From the NCBI GenBank assembly GCA_015056125.1, contig SVGW01000001.1:1-64000 (forward strand): 64,000 bases of DNA. The letters run 5' to 3'. A model generated the notes under the pieces. That model was not told where the DNA came from. It ran no database searches and was given only the letters and a program-made list of their open reading frames with translations. This stretch comes from Clostridiales bacterium. Its GTDB lineage: Bacteria; Bacillota; Clostridia; Christensenellales; Aristaeellaceae. The number at the start of each line of letters is the position of its first letter. Positions within the stretch are counted from its first letter, which is position 1. The translations under genes were made by a program, and so were the position numbers. Positions 34,970 to 42,800 of this stretch are shown piece after piece.

Positions 34970-35511
34970 TTTTTGACGGTTCCCCCCATCAAAACGGGGA
35001 TACGGCTGCTTTGATTCAGGTCTTTCGGGAAAATCTGCAGGGAGAGAGCACGGTGATCCGGGCGTACGGCTCTTCCATTTCCCCCTGCGTGGACTGCCGC
35101 ACTTGCTGGAAGCAGCCTAAATGCGCCATCCGGGATGGCATGCAGGATATTTACCCCCTCATCGAGGAAAGCGACGCCATTGTAATCGCCTGCCCCATTT
35201 ATTATTCTGAATTGACTGGCCCGCTTTTATCTCTGCTGAGCCGGCTGCAGGTGTATTACTGTGCACGGCGGTTTCAGGGGATTCGACTGAACAATAAAGA
35301 AAAGCGAGGGGGCATGCTGCTGGTGGGCGGAGGCGATGGCGGCCCGGAGAAAGCCCTCTCCACCGCACGCACCCTTTTGCGCTGCATGAACGCAAAAGAG
35401 ATTGCCGAGCCGGTGATGACTTTGCATACGGATCATTTACCCGCCGCTTCCGATACATCGGCCCTTTCTGCCGCCCGGGCGCTGGCGGATTATGTGGAAA
35501 AGCGAATGTAA
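34957..35511 (+). CDS. Flavodoxin-fold NADPH-FMN reductase / iron-sulfur flavoprotein
   Basis: This 184-residue protein binds FMN through the flavodoxin-like motif FDGSPHQNGDTAAL. It carries C44, C47, C50 and C56, the compact CxxCxxCxxxxxC pattern of iron-sulfur flavoproteins, so it probably holds a 4Fe-4S cluster and moves single electrons. The segment SDAIVIACPIYYSELTGPL is typical of the family. The ATG at 34957 follows GGAGG and lies inside the end of the acetyltransferase gene. Confidence 0.85.
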   Translation: MHTLIFDGSPHQNGDTAALIQVFRENLQGESTVIRAYGSSISPCVDCRTCWKQPKCAIRDGMQDIYPLIEESDAIVIACPIYYSELTGPLLSLLSRLQVYYCARRFQGIRLNNKEKRGGMLLVGGGDGGPEKALSTARTLLRCMNAKEIAEPVMTLHTDHLPAASDTSALSAARALADYVEKRM

Positions 35512-35544
35512 ATTTTTTCTGGAATAGATTTTCCATTGATAGAA

Positions 35545-35557
35545 GATGTGCTATAAT
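35545..35557 (+). promoter_or_regulatory. Extended -10 promoter of the vanW pair
   Basis: TATAAT at 35552-35557 preceded by TGC; no convincing -35. Confidence 0.45.
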
Positions 35558-35592
35558 AAATGGAAATCTATTTCTATTGGGAGGGTTCCCCT

Positions 35593-36594
35593 TTGAAAAG
35601 AAGGTTGATTGCTTTATTGCTGCTGTGTTCGCTGGTATGCGTTTGCTGGCCCGCTCAGGCTGCGGACAGGGAGGTGCTCTATAACGGCATGATCACCCGC
35701 CGCTATGAAAATAGCACCACCAGCGTTTATAAGGAAATGGATAAGGATGGCAAGGTGCTCAAATACATGAATCCGGGCAGCAAAATTGAGATCGTTGCCA
35801 TTTATCCGGATTGGGTAGAGATTGTGTATGGCAGCAGCACGGGCTTTGTGCTTCGGAATAGGATCGACGTAACAGAAACGGTGGACCCGGCGAACAATCC
35901 CCCTTATCCTGTGATGGAGCAGCATTATTATGCCGTGATTGACCGGCAAACAGAAGTGAAGGCCGAAAAGGGCGCTGAAAGCGAAACGTTGGAGATTCTT
36001 ACCCCTGGCGCCCAGGTGGCTCTGGAGGGCGTGGAGGACGGCTGGGCAAGGCTCATTTATAAGCGCCAGTATGGCTATATCGATACCCGCAATCTCAGCG
36101 AAATTTATCCCGTAGCGGGCAGCGTGGAAACGGCGGATGAAAATACGCCCATTTCCGTATTCCATTCCTTCTTTAAAGATGATCCGCCCCGGAATAATAA
36201 CCTGGCTGTGGCCTGCGCCTTTATCAGCAAAGTGATGCAGCCCGGGGAAACCATGAATTTTAACGATACCGTGAGCCCCTTTAGCTCCGCCAATGGCTAT
36301 CAGCTGGCGGGTGTGCTGGTGGATGGGGAACTGAAAAAGAACTATGGCGGAGGCTCCTGCCAGGTATCTTCCACCTTGTGGGATTCCCTGATGCAATTGC
36401 CCGGCATTACCGTGCTGCTTCGCAAGCCCCATGGGGATAACGCAGCCAGCTATTTGCCCCACGGCATGGATGCTTCCTCCGGAACCGATAACCTGAATTT
36501 TATTTTCCGAAACGATTATGATTTCCCCATTCGCATTGATGCCTCTACCCACGATCTATGCCTGTTTGTGGCCATCTATAAGGAGACGAAATAA
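35593..36594 (+). CDS. Secreted VanW-domain protein 1
   Basis: This 333-residue protein has a signal peptide ending in PAQAA, SH3-like segments in the middle (two WVEIVYGS / WARLIYKRQYGYIDTR blocks) and a C-terminal VanW domain with YGGGSCQVSSTLWD and PIRIDASTHD. VanW proteins occur in wall-related and glycopeptide-resistance contexts, but their biochemical role is not settled. The start is a TTG at 35593, seven bases after GGGAGGG, which begins the leader KRRLIALLLL. The next gene is a paralogue four bases downstream, so the two arose by tandem duplication. Confidence 0.85.
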   Translation: MKRRLIALLLLCSLVCVCWPAQAADREVLYNGMITRRYENSTTSVYKEMDKDGKVLKYMNPGSKIEIVAIYPDWVEIVYGSSTGFVLRNRIDVTETVDPANNPPYPVMEQHYYAVIDRQTEVKAEKGAESETLEILTPGAQVALEGVEDGWARLIYKRQYGYIDTRNLSEIYPVAGSVETADENTPISVFHSFFKDDPPRNNNLAVACAFISKVMQPGETMNFNDTVSPFSSANGYQLAGVLVDGELKKNYGGGSCQVSSTLWDSLMQLPGITVLLRKPHGDNAASYLPHGMDASSGTDNLNFIFRNDYDFPIRIDASTHDLCLFVAIYKETK

Positions 36595-36597
36595 TCC

Positions 36598-37620
36598 ATG
36601 AAGCGATTGCTTGCTCTGGTGCTGGCGCTCACTTTTTTGCCCCTCCTGGGGGCTTTTTCCTTGGCAGAGGAGGAAGCGCTGCCTGAACTGTATGCCGGGA
36701 AAATGCGCATAGCGGGAAAGGTGTTTGAAAGCTGGGAGGGCACCGATGGGATCAATCATATCAATACCATTCCCCAGGGCGCCTGGATCCGTATTCATGC
36801 TCTGTATCCCACCTTCGCCTATGTCACCTACCCCAATGGAAATGTGACCGGGTATGTAAAAAGGGTCTGCATTGAGCAGACCCGTACCTTAAATAGCGAA
36901 ACCACCCCGCCCTACGGCGTGGAATTTAATCATTTTATGGCGAAAGTGGCCGCCCAGGATGCGCCTGTCACCACAGCCCCCGGGGGCGGAGATACCCTGA
37001 TTACCCTGCATCAGGGCGCCAAAATCTCTTTTATCGGATTTGAAGGCGGATATGCCAAGATCATTTACCATCGCCAGTATGCTTATATCGATTCCAGGCT
37101 GCTTTGCGATGCGGTGAACGTGTATGAATTTCCGGAGGCAGCGGGCACCGACGCCCCCATTGCTTCCTACACCTCTTTCTATAAGATCACCACCGATCAA
37201 TCCAATCTAAACCGCATGGTGAATATTGCCGTGGCCTGCCAGAAGCTTTGCGAGCAATTGCTTCAGCCTGAGGATGATCTCAACTTCAACCGGGATATCG
37301 GCCCTTACAAAGCGTCCAACGGCTATATGCCTGCCACCGTGCTGGTGGATGGAAAAAGCCAGCAAGGCTACGGCGGCGGCACCTGTCAGGTATCTTCCAC
37401 CTTGTATAATGTGCTTTTGCAATTGCCGGGCATCTATGTGATTCAGCGCCGGGCTCACGGCAATAACGGCGCTTCCTATTTGCCCATCGGGGTGGATGCG
37501 GCGGTGGGCAATTCGGAATTGAATCTTCGCTTCCGCAATAAATATCCCTTCCCCATCCGCATCGACGCCTCCTCTCAGGATGGCGCGCTCACCATTGCCA
37601 TCTATAAGGCTACGGAATAA
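36598..37620 (+). CDS. Secreted VanW-domain protein 2
   Basis: This 340-residue paralogue of the preceding gene has a signal peptide (MKRLLALVLALTFLPLLG), SH3-like repeats (including YAKIIYHRQYAYIDSR) and a VanW domain with YGGGTCQVSSTLYN and PIRIDASSQD. It follows four bases after the first VanW gene and should be co-translated. Its last 11 bases overlap the 3' end of the convergent L,D-transpeptidase gene, so no terminator separates them. Confidence 0.87.
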   Translation: MKRLLALVLALTFLPLLGAFSLAEEEALPELYAGKMRIAGKVFESWEGTDGINHINTIPQGAWIRIHALYPTFAYVTYPNGNVTGYVKRVCIEQTRTLNSETTPPYGVEFNHFMAKVAAQDAPVTTAPGGGDTLITLHQGAKISFIGFEGGYAKIIYHRQYAYIDSRLLCDAVNVYEFPEAAGTDAPIASYTSFYKITTDQSNLNRMVNIAVACQKLCEQLLQPEDDLNFNRDIGPYKASNGYMPATVLVDGKSQQGYGGGTCQVSSTLYNVLLQLPGIYVIQRRAHGNNGASYLPIGVDAAVGNSELNLRFRNKYPFPIRIDASSQDGALTIAIYKATE

Positions 37621-38053
37621 TTCTTACGATAGTACCCAAAGGGACGCGGGCGTACAGCGCTTCCGCGTCTTTTTCATGGAGGGCGATGCACCCGGCAGTC
37701 CAATCCTTCTGAGCGCCGCCCCCGTGGATATAGATTTCACCGCCCAAGAAAGAGCCCCAAGGCGGCCTTTCCATTTTGGCGAGCCGCTCCCGGATGCAGG
37801 AAAGCAATTGTTCATCAGCGTGGGAAAGGATGGCATCCTGCTCATTGGGATAGCTGATGCCCAGGGAGGGCCCGAATTTTCCCATCTTTTTTAAGCAAAT
37901 GAAATAATTCCCCTCCGGGGTTTTCCCGTCCCCTTCTTTTTTCTTGGGTCCCTCTGGGGAAAAGCCCAGCGCAATGGGGCAGGAAAAAAGCGGCTGCTCC
38001 CGTTCATCCAGAAGCGTAAGCAAGCGCTTCTTTTTTTCGATCAGAATATACAT
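37610..38053 (-). CDS. Small L,D-transpeptidase family protein
   Basis: This 147-residue protein carries the YkuD catalytic motif IHGGG through DWTAGCIAL, with H110 and C122. GDGKTPEGNYFI is the conserved early segment. It lacks a signal peptide, so its location is unclear; relatives such as YafK-type enzymes are exported. It could make 3-3 crosslinks or act as a hydrolase. The ATG at 38053 overlaps the upstream DUF554 region closely and has a poor ribosome site, so the start is uncertain. Its 3' end overlaps the second vanW gene. Confidence 0.8.
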   Translation of the reverse strand: MYILIEKKKRLLTLLDEREQPLFSCPIALGFSPEGPKKKEGDGKTPEGNYFICLKKMGKFGPSLGISYPNEQDAILSHADEQLLSCIRERLAKMERPPWGSFLGGEIYIHGGGAQKDWTAGCIALHEKDAEALYARVPLGTIVRIIP

Positions 38054-38057
38054 AAAA

Positions 38058-38741
38058 TCACATAAACAGCGTAAGTGCCAGGGGCACAAACATGGCGGGA
38101 AGCAAATCGCCCACCGGAATGTGCTGCTTGCGGAACATATTAAAGCCAATACCCATAATCAATACGCCGCCCACGGCGCTCATTTCCTGAATGGCATATT
38201 CGGTGAGCAGGGGCGCTACCACCTGGGCCAGGAGGGCAATGGCCCCCTGATAAATCAGCACCGTTACGGCGGAGAGCATCACCCCAAGGCCCATGGTGCT
38301 GGTGAGGATAATGCTGTTCACCCCGTCCAGAATGGATTTGGCAAAGAGGGTGCTGTGATCGCCCCGGAGCCCGGAATCCATGGAGCCCACAATGGCCATG
38401 GCCCCCACACAATACATCAGCGACGCCGTCACAAAGCCTTTTCCAAAATTGCCGTCGTTTTCCCCGGAAGCAAAGCGCTTTTCCAGGCGTGCGCCCAGGT
38501 TATCCAGCCGCTTTTCGATTTTCAGCCATACCCCCAGGCAGCCGCCCGCTACCATGGAAAGAATTACGATCATTTCATTGCTGGTGCCTAAAGCGCCCTT
38601 TAATCCAATCAGCACCACACACAGGCCCATGCCCGTGGTAAGGGTGGTGCGCAACTGCTGGGACAGCCCTTTTCGTAAAAGTAGCCCCAGGAGAGAACCC
38701 AAAATAACAGCGGCCACGTTTACCAATGTACCGATCATCAT
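38058..38741 (-). CDS. DUF554 family membrane protein
   Basis: This 227-residue integral membrane protein has six to seven hydrophobic helices. GTLVNVAAVILGSLLGLLL at the start, GFVTASLMYCVGAMAIVGS and a late GGVLIMGIGFNMF are the DUF554 (YdfK-like) signatures. The function is unknown; a transporter is often assumed. It lies directly upstream of the L,D-transpeptidase gene in the same direction. Confidence 0.87.
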   Translation of the reverse strand: MMIGTLVNVAAVILGSLLGLLLRKGLSQQLRTTLTTGMGLCVVLIGLKGALGTSNEMIVILSMVAGGCLGVWLKIEKRLDNLGARLEKRFASGENDGNFGKGFVTASLMYCVGAMAIVGSMDSGLRGDHSTLFAKSILDGVNSIILTSTMGLGVMLSAVTVLIYQGAIALLAQVVAPLLTEYAIQEMSAVGGVLIMGIGFNMFRKQHIPVGDLLPAMFVPLALTLFM

Positions 38742-38850
38742 TCATCCCTACTTTCGTAATCAGAAGCTACTTTTTAGTATATCACAGAATCACAGTGCGG
38801 TTTGGTCTGCCTTTGTATTCTTTTGCATAGGGTGTGGGGGAGGGATGCGG

Positions 38851-39663
38851 ATGAAAAAATACGGAAGCGCCCTGGCCTTTGGCATTCTGGCCGGAGCGAT
38901 GGTGGTATTCCCCCGGGAAGCGGCGGCAGCGGCGCTGCAGGGGCTTATGCTGTTTGCTCAATCCGTATTGCCGGTATTGGGGCCGTTTATGGTGTGCATG
39001 CTGATGCTGTCCAGTCGCCTGGGGGGCAGCCCCCCGTGGGCAGCTGCCCTTTCCTGGCTGTCCGGTTCTCCAGGGGGCGCCAGAATGATGCAGCTTTATT
39101 CTCTTCGGGGAAAAACCGCTCTTCGCTATGCTGCCATCACCGGCACCATGAGCCCCATGTTTTTTCTGGGCACGGTGGAGCAATGGCTGGGAAACGCAGG
39201 GGGAGGATGGCTGATTTTTCTTTCTCATGTGCTGGGGGCGATTGCATCAGGGCTGTGCTTTCGGGGAAAGAAAGAAAAGGCGGAAGCCCATCCTGTGCCC
39301 ACTCCATTTTTTCAGGCCCTTCGGGATGCGGCCCAGGCGCTGCTCACCGTGGCCCTTTGCATGATGCTGGGGTGCACGGCGGCAAAAATGGCGGCCTGCG
39401 CATTGCCGGGGCTATCGCCTGTATGGGCGGCGGCGCTTCAATGCGGCTTGGAGGTGACGGCAGGAACGCAAGCCCTCATTGCCCTGCATTTACCCCATAC
39501 GCCCGCCCTGGTGTGCGCCGCCTGTTCCTTTGGCGGGCTTTCTCTGCTTTTGCAAAACGCCGCCTTCTGGCAGGAGAGCGGCGTGGGTATGGGAAAACTG
39601 CTGCTCGTGCGCCTGCTCCATGGCATATTCTCTTTTTTCGTCTGCCTGCTGCTGGGGGGTTGA
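38851..39663 (+). CDS. YlbJ-like sporulation integral membrane protein
   Basis: This 270-residue protein has about seven hydrophobic helices and a [14 protein letters not shown] segment that corresponds to the SGYPxGA region of YlbJ/nucleoside-recognition membrane proteins needed for the spore cortex. The ATG at 38851 was chosen because GGGGGAGGG ends six bases upstream; an ATG two codons earlier abuts that site. The stop at 39663 overlaps the -35 box of the glutamine synthetase promoter. Assignment to YlbJ rests on topology and that short motif. Confidence 0.6.
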   Translation: MKKYGSALAFGILAGAMVVFPREAAAAALQGLMLFAQSVLPVLGPFMVCMLMLSSRLGGSPPWAAALSWLSGSPGGARMMQLYSLRGKTALRYAAITGTMSPMFFLGTVEQWLGNAGGGWLIFLSHVLGAIASGLCFRGKKEKAEAHPVPTPFFQALRDAAQALLTVALCMMLGCTAAKMAACALPGLSPVWAAALQCGLEVTAGTQALIALHLPHTPALVCAACSFGGLSLLLQNAAFWQESGVGMGKLLLVRLLHGIFSFFVCLLLGG

Positions 39664-39688
39664 CAAAAATTTTCCTTTTCGCTATAAT
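39660..39688 (+). promoter_or_regulatory. Promoter of glutamine synthetase
   Basis: TTGACA at 39660-39665, 17-nt spacer, TATAAT at 39683-39688; a consensus promoter. Confidence 0.8.
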
Positions 39689-39708
39689 GATCTTCGACCA
39701 GCAAAGGC

Positions 39709-39737
39709 GCTGCGTATGGCTTTTACGCAGCCCTTTT
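39709..39737 (+). terminator. Leader terminator (attenuator-like) before glnN
   Basis: GCTGCGTA (39709-39716) pairs with TACGCAGC (39724-39731), followed by CCTTTTTC. It lies about 14 bases after the expected start of transcription and before the gene, so it can end transcription early. It may also terminate the upstream gene. Confidence 0.65.
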
Positions 39738-39764
39738 TCTTTATCAAGATGGGAGGAACCGGGA

Positions 39765-41852
39765 ATGAATCTCCAGGAAACCTTTGGAAGCCTCGTATTT
39801 AATGATGCGGTGATGCGGCAGCGGCTGCCCAAGGAAACCTATCGGGTGCTCCACCGCACCATTGCTGAAGGGCGCACCCTGAATGCGGAAGTGGCCAGCG
39901 TGGTGGCCAATACCATGAAGGACTGGGCCATCGAAAAGGGCGCCACCCACTACACCCACTGGTTCCAGCCCATGACCGGGATCACCGCCGAAAAGCACGA
40001 TTCCTTCCTTTCCCCCATTGAGGGCGGCGGGGCCATTATGGAATTTAGCGGCAAGGAATTGGTACGGGGCGAATCCGACGCCTCCTCCTTTCCCTCCGGC
40101 GGCCTGCGCTCCACTTTTGAGGCCCGGGGCTATACTGCCTGGGACCCTACCAGCTACGCCTTTATCAAAGGAGATACCCTGTGTATCCCCACGGCTTTTT
40201 GCGGTTATGGCGGCCAGGCCCTGGATAAAAAAACCCCCTTGCTTCGCTCCATGCAGGCGCTGAGCCATCAGGCTAAGCGCATCCTGCGCCTCTTTGGCCA
40301 TAATGACGTGAAGCGCGTGATCGCCACAGTGGGCCCGGAGCAGGAATATTTTCTTATTGACCGGGAATTGTATGAAAAGCGGAAAGATTTGATCTATACT
40401 GGCCGCACATTGCTCGGCGCCCGTCCGCCCAAGGGCCAGGAATTGGACGATCATTACTTTGGCAATCTCAAGCCCCGGGTGGCGGCGTTTATGCGGGAAG
40501 TGGACGAGGAGCTTTGGAAGCTGGGGGTATCCGCCAAAACGGAGCATAACGAGGCCGCCCCCTGCCAGCATGAATTGGCTCCCATCTTCACCACCGCCAA
40601 CCTGGCCACCGATCATAACCAATTGACCATGGAAACCATGAAGCGGGTGGCCGCCAAGCATGGCTTTGCCTGCCTGCTCCATGAAAAGCCCTTTGCCGGG
40701 GTGAATGGCTCGGGCAAGCACAATAACTGGTCCATGTCCACCGATACCGGGATGAATCTGCTGGAGCCTGGGGAAACCCCCGGTGAAAACGCCCAGTTCC
40801 TTTTGTTTCTGGTGGCGGTAATCAAGGCGGTGGATTTGCATCAGGATCTGCTGCGCATTTCCGTGGCCAGCGCAGGCAATGATCACCGCCTGGGCGCCAG
40901 CGAAGCGCCCCCTGCCATCATCTCTATTTTCCTGGGGGATGAATTGGAGGCCATTTTGGAGGCCCTGGAGCATCACAGTGCCTATGAAGCGGGCCAGCGC
41001 ACGGAAGTGAATATCGGGGTAAAAACCCTGCCACGCATCCCCAAGGATACCACCGACCGAAACCGTACCTCCCCCCTGGCTTTTACCGGCAATAAATTTG
41101 AATTCCGCATGCCGGGGTCTGCCATGTCCATTTCCGAGGCCAATGTGGTGCTCAATACTGCCGTGGCCGATGTGCTTATGGGATTTGCCGAGCAATTGGA
41201 AAAGGCGGAGGATCTTCGGGCGGCCGTGGAGCAGATCGTGGTGGATACCATCACCAATCATAAGCGCATTATCTTTAACGGCAATAATTATTCCGCCGAA
41301 TGGAAGGAAGAGGCCCATCGCCGGGGGCTATTGGATCTGCCCAGCACCCCGGACGCCCTGCCCTATCTGATCTTGCCCAAGAATATCGCCATGTTTGAAC
41401 AGCAGCGGGTGTATACCGGCGAGGAACTCCATAGCCGCTATGAAATTCAATTGGAAAATTACTGCAAGGTAATTTCCATTGAGGCGCATACCATGCTGGA
41501 TATTGTGAACAAGGAAATTATTCCCGCTATTATGAATTATTCCCGTCAGGCGGCGGAAGCGGCCCTTAGCAAGCGGGCGCTGATTCCTGATCTGCAATTG
41601 CCCTGCGAGGAAAAATTGGTGAAGCAGCTGTCCATTCTCCTGGGCAGCATCAGCGCCAAGGCGGAGGCATTGCATGAAAGCGTGCTGGCTTTGAGCAATG
41701 TGGATACGCCGCTCCATCAGGCCCGCCACTGCCGGGACAGCATTTTCCTGGCGATGCAGGAATTGCGCTGCCTGGTGGATGAAGCCGAAATGATCACCGA
41801 TGAAAAGGCCTGGCCCTTCCCCGGCTACGGCGCTTTGCTCACTACCAAATAA
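39765..41852 (+). CDS. glnN: Type III glutamine synthetase
   Basis: This 695-residue enzyme makes glutamine from glutamate, ammonia and ATP. Its length fits the large type III (GSIII) form, with the GSIII N-terminal segment ([15 protein letters not shown]) and [11 protein letters not shown]; the catalytic core has [41 protein letters not shown] and [20 protein letters not shown]. The ATG at 39765 follows GGGAGG. The gene stands alone, behind a consensus promoter and a leader hairpin, and ends at copy 3 of the structured repeat. Confidence 0.96.
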   Translation: MNLQETFGSLVFNDAVMRQRLPKETYRVLHRTIAEGRTLNAEVASVVANTMKDWAIEKGATHYTHWFQPMTGITAEKHDSFLSPIEGGGAIMEFSGKELVRGESDASSFPSGGLRSTFEARGYTAWDPTSYAFIKGDTLCIPTAFCGYGGQALDKKTPLLRSMQALSHQAKRILRLFGHNDVKRVIATVGPEQEYFLIDRELYEKRKDLIYTGRTLLGARPPKGQELDDHYFGNLKPRVAAFMREVDEELWKLGVSAKTEHNEAAPCQHELAPIFTTANLATDHNQLTMETMKRVAAKHGFACLLHEKPFAGVNGSGKHNNWSMSTDTGMNLLEPGETPGENAQFLLFLVAVIKAVDLHQDLLRISVASAGNDHRLGASEAPPAIISIFLGDELEAILEALEHHSAYEAGQRTEVNIGVKTLPRIPKDTTDRNRTSPLAFTGNKFEFRMPGSAMSISEANVVLNTAVADVLMGFAEQLEKAEDLRAAVEQIVVDTITNHKRIIFNGNNYSAEWKEEAHRRGLLDLPSTPDALPYLILPKNIAMFEQQRVYTGEELHSRYEIQLENYCKVISIEAHTMLDIVNKEIIPAIMNYSRQAAEAALSKRALIPDLQLPCEEKLVKQLSILLGSISAKAEALHESVLALSNVDTPLHQARHCRDSIFLAMQELRCLVDEAEMITDEKAWPFPGYGALLTTK

Positions 41853-41866
41853 TCAGCTGTGAAGGA

Positions 41867-42243
41867 ACGATGGGGGCTCTGCCCCTTCACCCCGCCAGGG
41901 ACATAAGTCCCTGGATCCATCCTCCGGATATTGCATGATTTCATCTGCAAGCAATGTGCCGGTGGAACGCCAAGTGACGAATATCGCCCACGGGCATGGC
42001 GGCATATATGCCGCCAGCCGGATGATTTGCATCCGGGGAAACGAGAAAAATGCCGGTTGGAGAAAGCTTGCTTTCTCTCCCGGCATTTTCTCGTTTTCAT
42101 TGTGCCCGTGAAATATTTCGTCGGCTCCTCAAGCTTCTTGCGGAAGCTCCATCGTTTTGCCGGATTGTCCCATCGCATACCGGAGTCCAGAGGACGATGT
42201 CCTCTGGCGCGGGGGTACGGGGGCCGAGGAGGCCCCCTGCCTG
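41867..42243. repeat. Structured convergent-intergenic repeat, copy 3
   Basis: This full copy lies between the 3' ends of glnN and a convergent hypothetical gene. Stems: GGGGC/GCCCC; CCAGGGAC (41895-41902) with GTCCCTGG (41907-41914); closing stem CACGGGCA (41989-41996) with TGCCCGTG (42103-42110) around GGCGGCAT, CCGGATG and the long AACGAG/CTCGTT hairpins; CCAGAGGAC (42187-42195) with GTCCTCTGG (42199-42207); then a GGGGGCC/GGCCCCC pair. Where it differs from copy 1 inside stems, both partners change. Confidence 0.85.
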
Positions 42244-42244
42244 G

Positions 42245-42727
42245 TCATGTAGGGAAATAAGCTTCCACAAGAAACCAGCAGGGAAGCAGCCGTTCTGCCC
42301 GGATATAGCCCCTTCCGCCGATATATCCGCCGCCCCAGTAAATGAGGTTTTCCGTTTCTTCCCGGAGCTCCCAGGGCATCATTTTTTGAAAAGTATCTGT
42401 TTGCAGGTAGGCACCGATATCGCAATGGTCATCAGGCAGATAGACGACCACTTTGTACCCTTCCGGATGATTTTTCGTCCAGCGAAAACGCAAAATCAGT
42501 CCATCATTCAGGGCAGCAATACTTCTCAGCGCAGGTGCACTGCAATGAACAGGAAGAGTGGATGGAGAAAGAAGCCCGTCAACCTGGGGCCAGCGCTTTT
42601 CATGAAGGCGAATCAGGCGTTTCAGATCATCGGGGGAATCGGACGGAAAGGAAAGCCAGGAGAACAGGGGCCCTGCTATCAGAAAAATGGCAAGAAGAAG
42701 GAGAAGCCAGCGCCGTTTCTTTTTCAT
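42245..42727 (-). CDS. Membrane-anchored or secreted protein of unknown function
   Basis: This 160-residue protein starts with a hydrophobic N-terminal segment (RRWLLLLLAIFLIAGPLFSW) that is either an anchor or signal. The rest has an extended beta pattern with YKVVVYLPDDHCDIGAYL and a Gly/Tyr-rich patch (YWGGGYIGGRGYI). I recognise no family. The ATG at 42727 follows AAAGGAGG. It sits between the structured repeat and the proS terminator. Confidence 0.6.
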   Translation of the reverse strand: MKKKRRWLLLLLAIFLIAGPLFSWLSFPSDSPDDLKRLIRLHEKRWPQVDGLLSPSTLPVHCSAPALRSIAALNDGLILRFRWTKNHPEGYKVVVYLPDDHCDIGAYLQTDTFQKMMPWELREETENLIYWGGGYIGGRGYIRAERLLPCWFLVEAYFPT

Positions 42728-42752
42728 GAGGTTGCCTCCTTTTTCAGTGGCC

Positions 42753-42788
42753 TAAAAAGAAATCCCCCACCGGGCATACGATGGGGGA
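42753..42788 (-). terminator. proS terminator
   Basis: Minus strand TCCCCCA (42788-42782) pairs with TGGGGGA (42769-42763), then TTTCTTTTT. Confidence 0.8.
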
Positions 42789-42800
42789 GAAAAACGAAGA

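Noticed and set aside
39709..39737. A classic ANTAR two-hairpin target before glnN.
   Set aside because: Only one hairpin is clear and its loop does not have the required six-base form; the first hairpin is missing.
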